From Sphingopyxis macrogoltabida (GTDB lineage: Bacteria > Pseudomonadota > Alphaproteobacteria > Sphingomonadales > Sphingomonadaceae), in contig QFPJ01000005.1 of the NCBI GenBank assembly GCA_003241685.1, forward strand, positions 50,844 to 114,843: a DNA stretch of 64,000 nt, read 5' to 3'. This document shows, one piece after another, positions 49,441 through 58,565 of this stretch. The position numbers were made by a program, and so were the translations under genes. A model generated the notes under the pieces. That model had not been told where the DNA came from. It saw only the letters and a list, made by a program, of their open reading frames with translations, and searched no databases. Position 1 is the first letter of the stretch; the number at the start of each line of letters is the position of its first letter.

Positions 49441-50163
49441 TCAATACATATGCTGCCCGCCGTTGATCGACATCGTCGACCCGGTGACGAACCCCGCATC
49501 CTCGCTGCACAGAAAGGCGACGCCGCGGGCGATTTCCTCGGCCTGACCCAGACGGCCGACCGGGATTTTCGCGACGATCTTTTCCAGCACCGGGGCGGGC
49601 ACGGCGGCGACCATGTCGGTGTCGATATAGCCGGGCGCGATCGCATTGACGGTGACGCCCTTCTTCGCGCCTTCCTGTGCCAGCGCCTTGGTAAAGCCGT
49701 GGATGCCCGATTTGGCGGCGGCATAATTGACCTGGCCGTACTGGCCCGCCTGTCCGTTGATCGACCCGATGTTGACGATGCGGCCCCAGCCACGTTCGAC
49801 CATGCCCCCGAACGTCGCCTTCGCCATGTTGAAACAGCCGCCCAGGTTGATGCGCATCACATCGTTCCAGTCGTCGAAGCTCATCCGGGCCAGGGTGCCG
49901 TCGCGCGTGATGCCGGCATTGTTGACGACGATGTCGATCGGCCCGACCTCTTCGGTGATGCGCGCGCAATTGTCGATGCACGCCTGATGATCGCCGACGT
50001 CCCATTTATAGGCGGCGATCCCGGTGCGGTCGGTGAAGACGCGGGCTTTTTCGTCGTTGCCGGCATAGTTGGCGATGACGGTGACGCCCTGGCCCTGAAG
50101 CGCGAGGCTGATCGCCTCGCCGATGCCGCGGCTGCCGCCGGTGACGATTGCTACCCGTGCCAT
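49441..50163 (-). CDS. phbB: Acetoacetyl-CoA reductase (NADPH-dependent SDR)
   Basis: 240 residues from ATG 50163 with GGGAGAG upstream. It reduces acetoacetyl-CoA to (R)-3-hydroxybutyryl-CoA in polyhydroxybutyrate synthesis. The SDR cofactor motif TGGSRGIG (8-15), NNAG (81-84) and the catalytic S134, Y147 and K151 are all present; 'INGQAGQYGQVNYAAAKSG' is typical of PhbB rather than FabG. No thiolase or PHA synthase gene lies nearby in this window. Confidence 0.93.
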   Translation of the reverse strand: MARVAIVTGGSRGIGEAISLALQGQGVTVIANYAGNDEKARVFTDRTGIAAYKWDVGDHQACIDNCARITEEVGPIDIVVNNAGITRDGTLARMSFDDWNDVMRINLGGCFNMAKATFGGMVERGWGRIVNIGSINGQAGQYGQVNYAAAKSGIHGFTKALAQEGAKKGVTVNAIAPGYIDTDMVAAVPAPVLEKIVAKIPVGRLGQAEEIARGVAFLCSEDAGFVTGSTMSINGGQHMY

Positions 50164-50297
50164 GTCGTTTGCTCTCCCGAAGCTGTGCCGCGCGTCGATC
50201 CGCGCATGTCGCAATGGAACCGGAAGCGGGCGGCAAGGTCAATCGCAAAGCGGCCCTAGGGTCAAAAAAGCTTGCGGCCCCATAAAAGACCGCCGCC

Positions 50298-51899
50298 TTA
50301 ACGGTCGGCGATGCGCGCCCGAAGCCGGGAAAAGTCGCCGGCCGCCAGGTCGGCCTTGCGCATGGTCAGCAGGATGTCGCCGCCGTCGCCCGCGAAGCGG
50401 CTCATCAATCCGCTGCTCGGCAGGCGCAGCAGGATCAGTTCCAGATCTTCGTCATAGCCCGCGACCGGATGCGCGGGGCGCCCCCCCATGGTCGCGGCCT
50501 CGTGCGCCGCCATCGCCTGCCACAGCGGTTCGTAAAGCCCGCGCGCCGGGGCGGAAAGGGCGTCCGGATTCGCGCACCAGGCATGTTTGGCACGGTCGAA
50601 CAGGATCGTCTGATAATCATGGACCCACAGATCGGCGTCCGGATGGTGGCGCGTCAGCGGCAGCGTCAGCATCTCGACGCGGTCCTCGCCCGTTTCGGGA
50701 TCGGCCTCGGTCAGCACGGCGGTCCAGCGGATCGCGTGCAGCGCGGCCAGCACGGCGGTCGCGTCGGCGGGGGTGAAGCCGCCGGCCTCCGCGGCGCTGT
50801 CGCGGATGATCGCGATGATCTCCGCCGCGCGCTCGCGGGCATCGGCATTGATCGCGGCGGCCCCGGCGATCGCTTCCGCCAGTTCGTCGCTGGCGTCGGC
50901 GGGCGGCGACGGATTGACGGGCAGCCGGGCGAGCCGGTTTTCCAGCACATCCGCGAGCGCGGTCATGCTGTCCCAGTCGAACGGGTGGAAGGCCGGATCG
51001 GCGATGTCATAGCCCGCGGCATGGAGATCATCGACCGGCGAGGCTTCGTCGCCGCCATCGGTGTCGCCGCCGTCCGTTTCGACGACATCGACGACCCATT
51101 GGGGAAAGGCCCGCACGGTCAGGTGCGCCAGCTCGCCGATCCGCCGCGCGCCGCTTGGTGCGAACCAGGCTGGGCCGACAGGACGCGGGGCATCGCGCTG
51201 CGGCCCGTCTTCGGTCAGGTGCAGGGCCAGCGGCGCGCCGCTGTCGGGGTGCGCGAAGATCGCGATCCAGCCGCTGCGCGGGCCGAGGCCGTCCCACAGG
51301 TCGCGCGGCAGGTCGGTACAGGCGACCTGCGCGATAAAATCGCCATGCACGCCGTCGACGCGCGGCCAGTCCATCGCGGCGGGCAGGCGCGGGCGCCCGC
51401 CGATCCAGCTGTGCGCCAATATCGCATCGCGGGGCGGAATCCGGGGCACCAGCCGGACGCCGCGCGGCGGCGCGCCGGTGTCGGCCGGGCGTATGTCGGC
51501 GACATCGCTGTCGGAGGGTTCCAGGCCGTGCGCGCGTTCGGTGACGTCGCTGGCCATCGCATCGAGCCGCGCTTCGAGCGCCGCCGGATCGGCGGGGATT
51601 GCGTCATCGTCCAGGGTGCCGGGCGTTTCGGCGGGTGCTTCGGCAGCCGCTGGTTCGTCCGGCGCTTCCGCCATCGTCCGGCCGCTGATCCGCGCGAGGC
51701 GGGCGGGCGCGATGTCGACGGGCGTTTCCTCGCGCGCCGCCTTGCGGGCAAAGCGCGGCGCCTTTTCGGACTGGTAGCGGGTGACGGCGGGGGCGCCGGC
51801 GGTCGCGGGCCGGCGGCGGCGCCAGACGAGCAGCGCCAGCAGCACGAACGCCAGCGTAAAGCCGGCGAAGATCAGTGCGGCGCGTTCGACATCGCCCAT
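50298..51899 (-). CDS. DUF1963 domain membrane protein
   Basis: 533 residues with one N-terminal membrane helix (8-25) followed by an acidic, disordered linker to about residue 150. The rest is DUF1963-like: 'SWIGGRPRLPAAMDWPR', 'DFIAQVACTDLPRDLW', 'GWIAIFAHPDSGAPLALHL', and a C-terminal 'GGRPAHPVAG ... LELILLRLPSS ... ILLTMRKADLAAGDFSRL'. Between the two halves sits a helical insert of about 150 residues. DUF1963 proteins have no established activity. It is 89 bases downstream of hemH on the same strand and could share its transcript. Confidence 0.85.
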   Translation of the reverse strand: MGDVERAALIFAGFTLAFVLLALLVWRRRRPATAGAPAVTRYQSEKAPRFARKAAREETPVDIAPARLARISGRTMAEAPDEPAAAEAPAETPGTLDDDAIPADPAALEARLDAMASDVTERAHGLEPSDSDVADIRPADTGAPPRGVRLVPRIPPRDAILAHSWIGGRPRLPAAMDWPRVDGVHGDFIAQVACTDLPRDLWDGLGPRSGWIAIFAHPDSGAPLALHLTEDGPQRDAPRPVGPAWFAPSGARRIGELAHLTVRAFPQWVVDVVETDGGDTDGGDEASPVDDLHAAGYDIADPAFHPFDWDSMTALADVLENRLARLPVNPSPPADASDELAEAIAGAAAINADARERAAEIIAIIRDSAAEAGGFTPADATAVLAALHAIRWTAVLTEADPETGEDRVEMLTLPLTRHHPDADLWVHDYQTILFDRAKHAWCANPDALSAPARGLYEPLWQAMAAHEAATMGGRPAHPVAGYDEDLELILLRLPSSGLMSRFAGDGGDILLTMRKADLAAGDFSRLRARIADR

Positions 51900-51988
51900 T
51901 GGCTCACCTTTCGATTCGGCGACCGCGATTTGCGGCCGCGCGCGCGATGAGCGTAAAGAAAGAAGTTAAAGAGGAGATTAGCGCCCGC

Positions 51989-52984
51989 CTATTGCCAGCC
52001 CGACAGTTCGCGGCGGGCGAGCGTTTCCAGCATCGCCATTCCCGGCGCGGCGTCGTTGAGGCACGGCAGATAGGCGAAGCCGGTGCCGCCGGCGCCGGCA
52101 TGTTGCGCGCGCCCGCGAATTGCCAGTTCCTCCAGCGTTTCCAGACAGTCGGCGGCGAAGCCGGGCGCGAAGACGGCAACGCTGCGCCCGTCGCGTCCCA
52201 GCCGCTCCAGCACCGTGTCGGTCGCGGGCTCCAGCCATTTTGCGCGCCCGAATCGCGACTGGAATGCGACCTCGACCGGGCGGCCGATCCGCTCCGCGAT
52301 CAGCCGCGCCGTCGCCCGGCACTGGCAATGATAGGGATCGCCGAGATGCAGCGTGCGTTCGGGCATGCCGTGAAAACTGGCAAGCAGCACGTCGGGAATG
52401 AAATCCAGCCCGCCCAGCGCGGCGTCCAGCGATGCGGCCAGCGCGTCGATATAGGCGGGGTCGTCGTGATAGGGCGGCAGGAAGCGCAGCGCCGGCTGCC
52501 AGCGCAGCGTCGCCAGATGCGCGCCCACCGCGTCGACCACCGTCGCGGTCGTCGCGGCGCAATATTGCGGATAGAGCGGCGCGACGAGGATGCGCCGGCA
52601 CCCTTCCGCCATCAGCGCATCGATCGCACCGCCGATCGCGGGCTCGCCATAGCGCATCGCGTGGGCGACCAGCACGGCATCGCCCAGCGCGGCCTGCAAC
52701 GCCGCCGCCTGCGCGCGCGTGATCGCGGCGAGCGGCGATCCGGCGTCGGTCCACACCTGGGCATAGGCTTCCGCCGATTTTTTCGGGCGCGTCGTCAGGA
52801 TCGCCCCGCGCAGGATCGGCTGCCACAGCAGCGGCGGAATCTCGACGACGCGGCGGTCGGACAGGAACTGCTTCAGATAGCGGCGCACCGCGCCCGGTTC
52901 GGGGGCATCGGGGGTGCCGAGGTTGACGAGCAGCAGGCCGATGCGCGGCGGGGGCACCGGCGGATGGTCATCCGGCGCGGTCAC
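51989..52984 (-). CDS. hemH: Ferrochelatase
   Basis: 331 residues from GTG 52984, which overlaps the upstream gene's stop (GTGA). It inserts Fe(II) into protoporphyrin IX, the last step of protoheme synthesis. Visible are 'GLLLVNLGTPDAPEPGAVRRYLKQFLSDRRVVEIP', the catalytic histidine H205 in SFHGMPERT, 'DPYHCQCRATARLIAE' and the acidic patch 'CLETLEELAIRG'. Length matches the family. It lies downstream of a molybdopterin oxidoreductase subunit gene in what looks like one minus-strand operon. Confidence 0.95.
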   Translation of the reverse strand: MTAPDDHPPVPPPRIGLLLVNLGTPDAPEPGAVRRYLKQFLSDRRVVEIPPLLWQPILRGAILTTRPKKSAEAYAQVWTDAGSPLAAITRAQAAALQAALGDAVLVAHAMRYGEPAIGGAIDALMAEGCRRILVAPLYPQYCAATTATVVDAVGAHLATLRWQPALRFLPPYHDDPAYIDALAASLDAALGGLDFIPDVLLASFHGMPERTLHLGDPYHCQCRATARLIAERIGRPVEVAFQSRFGRAKWLEPATDTVLERLGRDGRSVAVFAPGFAADCLETLEELAIRGRAQHAGAGGTGFAYLPCLNDAAPGMAMLETLARRELSGWQ

Positions 52985-55260
52985 AGCGGATGGCCCGACA
53001 GCGGGATGCGGCGGATGCGGCGGCCGGTCGCGGCGAACATCGCATTGGCGATCGCGGGGGCGACGACGGGGACGCCGATTTCTCCCAGTCCGCCGGGCTC
53101 GCGGTCGCTGTCGATGAACTCGATCAAGATCTGCGGCGTCTGCGACAGGCGCGGCAGGCCGAGTTGCCCCAGTTTTCGCGCGGAGGCGACGCCCCCCGCA
53201 TAGTCGGTCGTCGCGCCGACCGCGGCGGCCAAGCCGAAGATCAGCCCGCCCTCGACCTGTTGCCGCGCGATCGCGGGGTTCACCAGCCGCCCGGCGTCGA
53301 CGACGGCGACCAGTTGTTCGACCTGCAACCCGCGGTCGCTTTGCCGCGCCGTCGCCATCAGCGCGATGTGACTGGTGCGCATCGAATGGCAGGCGAGCCC
53401 CTGCGCCGACCCCGACAGCCCGCCTTCCCAGCCGCCCATGCTGGTCGCGGTGAGCAGGCAGCGCGCCAGCAGCGGCGCCTGTCCCAGCATCGCCATGCGA
53501 TAGGACAGCGGGTCCGATCCCGCGCGCGCCGCCAGTTCGTCGACGAAACATTCGGTGAAGAAAGCGGTGTAGCTGTCGGCATTGCCGCGCCAGCGCGCGG
53601 TCGGCAGGCCGATGTCGGCGGGGCAATGGTCGACCGCGCGGTGCGGAATGGCATAGACGGCGTTCGCGCCCTCCACCGCCGCCGCGTCGGCCTGGCCCAC
53701 GGCGTCGCGCTGCGCCGCGTCGGCGGGCCTGTTGTCGAACAGGCGCGCGCGCACTTCATGGTTGGTGGCGGGCACCGCGATGCGCGTCACCAGCGCGTCT
53801 ATGCCGCCCGCCGCGTTCAGCGTCGCTGTCAGCTTCGCCCGCGCCGGTGCGCGCGGCGGCACGCGCATGATGTCTTCGGCGCGCGACCAGCACAGCTGGA
53901 CCGGCCGCCGGATCTGCCGCGCGATAATCGCCGCCTGCACCGCGACATCATGTTCCAGACAGGCGTCGAACGATCCGCCAGCCATCATCGGGAACAGGGT
54001 GACGGGCAGGCCGGTCGCGCGCGCGACCGCATCGCGGCACTGCGCGGGCGCCTGCGTCGCGACCCAGACGCGCAGCCGCCGGCCGTCGTAGGATGCGGTC
54101 GCGGTGCGCGTTTCGATCGGGGCGTGCAGCGCGGGCGCGACCAGATATTCCGCGCTGACCGCCTTTCGGCCCTCCATCGCCTCGCCGACATCGCCCGCGC
54201 TTGCGATGCGGGTGGCATCGGCCTTCAGCGCGGCCTGGAGCGCGGCGTCGATCGCGTCGCTCGACACCGGCTTTCCGGCGGTCTCGAACACCGGGGCAAA
54301 GCGGTCGAGCGCGCGGTTCGCGGCCCACCAGTTGCGCGCGACGACCGCGAACCAGTGCTCGGTCTCGACCAGTTGCAGCACGCCGGGAGAGGCGAGCCCC
54401 GCCTTGCGGTTCAGGCTTTTCAGCCGCGTCGCGCCGACCGGACCCTGCCGGATCGCGGCGAACACCATGTCGGGCAGGCGGATGTCGCCCGCATAATTGG
54501 CCGACCCGTCGATCTTCGCGGGCAGGTCGAGCCGTGTCAGTTCCTTGCCATACAGCGGATCGGCGCTCGACGCGCGGTACACGGGTTCGTCCGGGGGCTC
54601 GAGCTTCGCCGCCGCCCCGGCCAGCTCGCCGAAGCGCAGCCGCCGGTCGCCCAGCGTCACGAAACCATCCTGCGTGTCGCAATCGGCCCAGTCGGCGTCC
54701 CAGCGGCGCGCGGCCTCCATCATCAGCAGCGCGCGCACCTGCGCCGCCGCATCGCGGCACGGCCCCTCGAACATGCGGACGTCCGAACTGTTGGCGGTCA
54801 GCATCACCGCGTGGCGCACCGCCCATTCGCGCCGCGCCCATGCGCGCACGTCGCTGACGAAATCGGGGACGCCGGCGCGCGGGGTAAAGACGGCGCTGTC
54901 TTCATCGACGAGCAGCGTGTTGGTGTAGAGCGGACTGATCGGCGCGGTTTCGACCGCGACCGTGCGCCAGTCGGCGCCCAGCTCGTCGGCCATGATCTGG
55001 GGCAACAGCGTCGTCACCCCCTGGCCCATTTCGCATTGCGGAACGATCGCGCTGATCCGCCCGTCGTCGCCGATCTTCAGAAAGGCGTTGAAGATATGTT
55101 CGTCGCCGGCGGCGGTCAGGTTGGGCGCATAGGCGCGCGGCCACAGCGCCCAGGCGGCGGCGAGGCCGCCCGCCGCGGTGGCGCCGACCAGCAGCGACCG
55201 GCGGCTGACATGCGGCAGGCGCCGTTTCTTCGTGTCGATGCTGTCGCGAATGCCCGCCAT
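52981..55260 (-). CDS. Isoquinoline 1-oxidoreductase beta-subunit-like molybdopterin protein
   Basis: 759 residues. A Tat-type signal 'SRRSLLVGATAAGG' (about 20-33) sends it folded to the periplasm. It belongs to the aldehyde-oxidase/xanthine-dehydrogenase molybdopterin-binding family, IorB branch: 'PQCEMGQGVTTLLPQIMADELGADWRTVAVE', 'GSFDACLEHDVAVQAAIIAR', 'GVASARKLGQLGLPRLSQTPQI' and a C-terminal 'EPGGLGEIGVPVVAPAIANA' with the conserved glutamate region. Such enzymes need a small [2Fe-2S] partner (IorA-like); none is encoded next to it here. The substrate is unknown. It overlaps hemH by four bases. Confidence 0.9.
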   Translation of the reverse strand: MAGIRDSIDTKKRRLPHVSRRSLLVGATAAGGLAAAWALWPRAYAPNLTAAGDEHIFNAFLKIGDDGRISAIVPQCEMGQGVTTLLPQIMADELGADWRTVAVETAPISPLYTNTLLVDEDSAVFTPRAGVPDFVSDVRAWARREWAVRHAVMLTANSSDVRMFEGPCRDAAAQVRALLMMEAARRWDADWADCDTQDGFVTLGDRRLRFGELAGAAAKLEPPDEPVYRASSADPLYGKELTRLDLPAKIDGSANYAGDIRLPDMVFAAIRQGPVGATRLKSLNRKAGLASPGVLQLVETEHWFAVVARNWWAANRALDRFAPVFETAGKPVSSDAIDAALQAALKADATRIASAGDVGEAMEGRKAVSAEYLVAPALHAPIETRTATASYDGRRLRVWVATQAPAQCRDAVARATGLPVTLFPMMAGGSFDACLEHDVAVQAAIIARQIRRPVQLCWSRAEDIMRVPPRAPARAKLTATLNAAGGIDALVTRIAVPATNHEVRARLFDNRPADAAQRDAVGQADAAAVEGANAVYAIPHRAVDHCPADIGLPTARWRGNADSYTAFFTECFVDELAARAGSDPLSYRMAMLGQAPLLARCLLTATSMGGWEGGLSGSAQGLACHSMRTSHIALMATARQSDRGLQVEQLVAVVDAGRLVNPAIARQQVEGGLIFGLAAAVGATTDYAGGVASARKLGQLGLPRLSQTPQILIEFIDSDREPGGLGEIGVPVVAPAIANAMFAATGRRIRRIPLSGHPL

Positions 55261-55306
55261 CGCGCCGCTGATAATCGGCGCGAGTCGTCAGGGCAAAGCC
55301 TTTCGC

Positions 55307-55909
55307 TTACCAGCCCCAGGGCGCGGGCGGCGGAGCGACCGGCCGGTCATAGGCAAAGGCGACGCGGAACAGCCGCCCTTCGCGCCGCAATTCATAGGTG
55401 AAGCCGTCGTCGCCGGTCTCGATCGCCCAGATATTGCTGTTCGACACCGACCGTCCGGTGCGGGTGAACAGCGCGATCGATTCGGCGTCGACGGGAAATT
55501 CCTGCCGCGTGGCGGTGCCGGGCGACGCCGTGTCGCCGCCATACATCGTCAGTGCGTCCTTGCTGCCGTCGGCGTGGCGATGGTCGTGCTTCAGCCGCAG
55601 CCCCGTCGCGGTGCGTGTGACGATCCAGGTGCGCGATCGGTCCCAGCCGCCATCGGGGCCGGTCCCGTCGATGTGGAAGGGGATTTCGATGCGGTCGGCG
55701 GTGCAAGTGCGGACATGCATGACCATCGGCTTGCCGCGCATGTCGGCGTCGGCCTGCTGATCGGAGACGAGCGCGCCCGCATAGGCCTTGCCGCAATGCG
55801 CCGACAGCGCGGCGAAGAATTGGTCCTGCGGTCCCGCTGCCGGCGCCGCCGTGGTCGCGCAGCCGGCCAGCATCGCCGCGCCGCTCAGCGCCAGCGCCGC
55901 GCCCTTCAT
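55307..55909 (-). CDS. Putative lipoprotein of unknown function
   Basis: 200 residues from ATG 55909, overlapping the upstream stop. Lipoprotein signal with lipobox LAGC. The body contains 'IEIPFHIDGTGPDGGWDRSRTWIVTRT' and 'GLRLKHDHRHADGSKDALTMYGGDT', a pattern I have seen in uncharacterised secreted proteins but cannot assign. No catalytic motif. It ends 46 bases before the molybdopterin oxidoreductase gene. Confidence 0.8.
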   Translation of the reverse strand: MKGAALALSGAAMLAGCATTAAPAAGPQDQFFAALSAHCGKAYAGALVSDQQADADMRGKPMVMHVRTCTADRIEIPFHIDGTGPDGGWDRSRTWIVTRTATGLRLKHDHRHADGSKDALTMYGGDTASPGTATRQEFPVDAESIALFTRTGRSVSNSNIWAIETGDDGFTYELRREGRLFRVAFAYDRPVAPPPAPWGW

Positions 55910-56328
55910 CGCAGCAGCCCGAGGCGCGGGATTTCGATCTTGGGACAGCGGTCCATCACCACCGTCAGCCCAGCGGCCTCGGCGCGCGCGGCGGCCGCCT
56001 CGTCGATCACGCCGAGCTGCATCCATACCGCCCTGGCGCCGTGGACGATGGCATCGTCCACCGCCGCGCCGGCTTCGGCGCTGTTGCGGAAAATATCGAC
56101 CAGTTCGGCGGGCGGTTCGACATCGGCCAGCGTCGCGACCACGGGCGCGCCGTGGATCGTCTTGCCGGCATGGCCGGGGTTGACCGCGATCACGTCATGC
56201 CCCTGCCCGACCAGAAAGGCGAGCACGCCGTTCGATGCGCGCGCGGGGTTGGGCGACGCGCCGACCACCGCGATGCGGCGCCTGCTGCCCAGCAGTTCGC
56301 GGATTTCGCCTTCGTCGTTGATCGCCAT
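55906..56328 (-). CDS. CoA-binding (YccU-like) protein
   Basis: 140 residues; ATG 56328 has AAAGGGA upstream and sits two bases after the mrp stop. The Rossmann-type CoA-binding fold of the YccU/succinyl-CoA-synthetase-alpha-like family is clear: 'RIAVVGASPNPARASNGVLAFLVGQGHDVIAVNP', 'VDIFRNSAEAGAAVDDAI' and 'AVWMQLGVIDEAAAARAEAAGLTVVMDRCPKIE'. It is predicted to bind CoA; a catalytic role is not established. Confidence 0.92.
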   Translation of the reverse strand: MAINDEGEIRELLGSRRRIAVVGASPNPARASNGVLAFLVGQGHDVIAVNPGHAGKTIHGAPVVATLADVEPPAELVDIFRNSAEAGAAVDDAIVHGARAVWMQLGVIDEAAAARAEAAGLTVVMDRCPKIEIPRLGLLR

Positions 56329-56330
56329 GC

Positions 56331-57305
56331 TTATCCCTTTCGCGCGTCGAGCCAGGCGGCGACCTGCGCCGCCACGGCGTGGAACGGCTCGCCGTGCGGG
56401 TCGGTTCCCGCCGCCGGCGGCACCCCGCCGTCGCTGGCGAGACGGATGCCCATCGATAGCGGGATGCGGCCGAGGAAGGGAAGTCCCATCTCCGCCGCCG
56501 CCGCTTCCGCCCCGCCGCTGCCGAAGGGGTCGCTGACCTCGCCGCAATGCGGACAGGCATAGCCCGCCATATTTTCGACCAGCCCGATCAGCGGCACGTC
56601 GGCCTGTTCGAAAAAGGCGATCGCGCGCGTGGCGTCCATCAGCGCCAGATCCTGCGGCGTCGACACGATCACCGCGCCGGCGGGCTTGTGCTTCTGGATC
56701 ATCGTCAACTGCACGTCGCCGGTGCCGGGGGGCAGATCGACGACCAGCGTGTCGATGTCGCCCCAGCTCGCGTCAATGAGCTGTTCCAGCGCGCGGCCCG
56801 CCATCGGCCCGCGCCAGGCGATCGCCTGGCCCGGTTCGGCGATCTGGCCGGTCGACAGCATCGGGACGCCATAGGCGTTGGGGACGGGCGCCAGCTTCGG
56901 TCCGCGCGCCTGCGGCTTCACGCCTTCGCTGTCCATCAGCCGCGGCTGCGACGGGCCATAGATGTCGGCGTCGACCAGCCCGACCTTCACCCCCAGCCGG
57001 CGCAGCGCGACCGCCAGATTGGCGGCCAGCGTCGATTTGCCGACCCCGCCCTTGCCGCTGCCCACCGCGATGATCGTCAGCCCGCGGCGCTCCGCCGTCA
57101 TCGCGACGCGCACCGACGTGACGCCCGCTTTGGTCAGCAGGCCGGCGCGCAGCTTTTCCTCCATCGGCTTGCGGTCGGCTTCATCGAGGCCGGTCACGTC
57201 GAGGACGATGGCGAGCGTGCCCTGATCGTCGAGGAAGCGCAGGCCGGAGGTGCGCCCGCCGCTGAGGTCGGTCGCGAAGCTGGCGAGGGGGGCTGTATCG
57301 GTCAT
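56331..57305 (-). CDS. mrp: Mrp/ApbC family Fe-S cluster carrier P-loop ATPase
   Basis: 324 residues. An N-terminal DUF59-like part (about 10-75) precedes the deviant Walker A motif SGKGGVGKS (about 81-89), 'DADIYGPSQPRLM', 'LVVDLPPGTGDVQLTM' and the cluster-binding pair in YACPHCGE. These are the hallmarks of ApbC/Nbp35 scaffold ATPases that deliver Fe-S clusters to target enzymes. Being upstream of a molybdopterin oxidoreductase and ferrochelatase in a probable operon fits a theme of metal cofactor assembly. Confidence 0.94.
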   Translation of the reverse strand: MTDTAPLASFATDLSGGRTSGLRFLDDQGTLAIVLDVTGLDEADRKPMEEKLRAGLLTKAGVTSVRVAMTAERRGLTIIAVGSGKGGVGKSTLAANLAVALRRLGVKVGLVDADIYGPSQPRLMDSEGVKPQARGPKLAPVPNAYGVPMLSTGQIAEPGQAIAWRGPMAGRALEQLIDASWGDIDTLVVDLPPGTGDVQLTMIQKHKPAGAVIVSTPQDLALMDATRAIAFFEQADVPLIGLVENMAGYACPHCGEVSDPFGSGGAEAAAAEMGLPFLGRIPLSMGIRLASDGGVPPAAGTDPHGEPFHAVAAQVAAWLDARKG

Positions 57306-57395
57306 GTCCGGGGCAGATAGGCATCGGCGGGGCGATTGCCAGCCATTTTCGCTTGCCCCCCTGTTAATCGCGCTCGCCGCCCCTATAAAAGCAGG

Positions 57396-58565
57396 ATGAG
57401 CAACGACAGTGACGGACGTATGGGAGGCCGCGCCCCTGGGGGATTGCGGCAATTTTTCGGGGCGATCAGCCTGATGGCGAACAGCCCGTGGGGCAATCCC
57501 GGCAAAGGGAACGGCGATGGCGACGGCAACGGCGGCGACGGAAAACGCCCCGGTCCGCGCAATCCCTGGGTCACGCCCGATCCCACCGATCCGCTGCGCG
57601 CGCGCAAGCCGCGCGGCCCGTCGGCGCTCGACGAATTGCTGCGCAAGGGGCGCGGCGGTTTCGGCGGCGGCGGTTCGGGCGGCGGCGGCAGCCCGATGAA
57701 CCTGCCCGATTCGGCCAAGCTGTGGAAATGGGTCGTCATCGCGGTCGTCGCCGCATGGGTGATTTTCTCCTCCTTCCACATCGTGCCGCCCGAAAAGGAA
57801 GGCGTGGTGACGCGGCTCGGCAGCTATTCGCGGACCGTCGGGCCGGGCGTCAAGCTGACCTTCCCCGCGCCGATCGAACGCGTCCGCATGGAGGACGTCC
57901 GCGCGATCCGCACCATGTCGGTCGGGTCGCCCAACGCGACCGACGAGAATTTCGTGCTGACCCGCGACCAGAGCATCGTCGATCTGGCCTATGAGGTTCG
58001 CTGGACGGTGCGCGATCCCGAACTCTTCTTCTTCCAGCTCGCCGATCCCGAAGGCACGATCCGCGAAGTCGCCGAAAGCGCGATGCGCGCGACGGTCGCC
58101 AATTTCGACCTGGTGCAGGCGATCGGCCCCGGCCGCGTCGAAATCGAACGCCAGGTGCAGGACCGAATGCAGAATCTGCTCAACCAGTATCGGGCCGGCG
58201 TGACCATTCAGGGCATCGCGATCCGCCAGGCCGATCCGCCGAGCCAGGTCGACGAAGCGTTCAAGGAAGTCACCGCCGCGCGGCAGGAACGCGAATCGGC
58301 AATCAACCTGGCCCGCGCCTATCAGCAGCAGGTGCTGGAGCGCGCGCGCGGCGACACCGCCGCCTTCGACCAGATTTACGAACAATATCGCCTGGCGCCG
58401 GGCGTCACCCGCCAGCGGCTATATTATGAAACGATGGAGCAGGTCTTGTCGAACGTCGACAAAACGATCGTCGAGGCGCGCGGCGTCACCCCCTATCTGC
58501 CGCTCAACGAGGTGCAGCGGCGTCTGGCGCCGCCTGCCGCCGAAGCGACGAAGGGAGGCCAGTGA
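57396..58565 (+). CDS. hflK: FtsH protease modulator subunit HflK
   Basis: 389 residues from ATG 57396. The N terminus is long and glycine-rich (about 1-105, with GDGDGNGGDG and GFGGGGSGGGG runs). One membrane helix (about 110-128) is followed by an SPFH domain ('PPEKEGVVTRLGSYSRTVGPGVKLTFPAPIERV') and a coiled coil ('EVTAARQERESAINLARAYQQQVLERARG'). With HflC it forms the membrane cage that surrounds and modulates the FtsH protease. The stop overlaps the hflC start by one base. Confidence 0.95.
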   Translation: MSNDSDGRMGGRAPGGLRQFFGAISLMANSPWGNPGKGNGDGDGNGGDGKRPGPRNPWVTPDPTDPLRARKPRGPSALDELLRKGRGGFGGGGSGGGGSPMNLPDSAKLWKWVVIAVVAAWVIFSSFHIVPPEKEGVVTRLGSYSRTVGPGVKLTFPAPIERVRMEDVRAIRTMSVGSPNATDENFVLTRDQSIVDLAYEVRWTVRDPELFFFQLADPEGTIREVAESAMRATVANFDLVQAIGPGRVEIERQVQDRMQNLLNQYRAGVTIQGIAIRQADPPSQVDEAFKEVTAARQERESAINLARAYQQQVLERARGDTAAFDQIYEQYRLAPGVTRQRLYYETMEQVLSNVDKTIVEARGVTPYLPLNEVQRRLAPPAAEATKGGQ

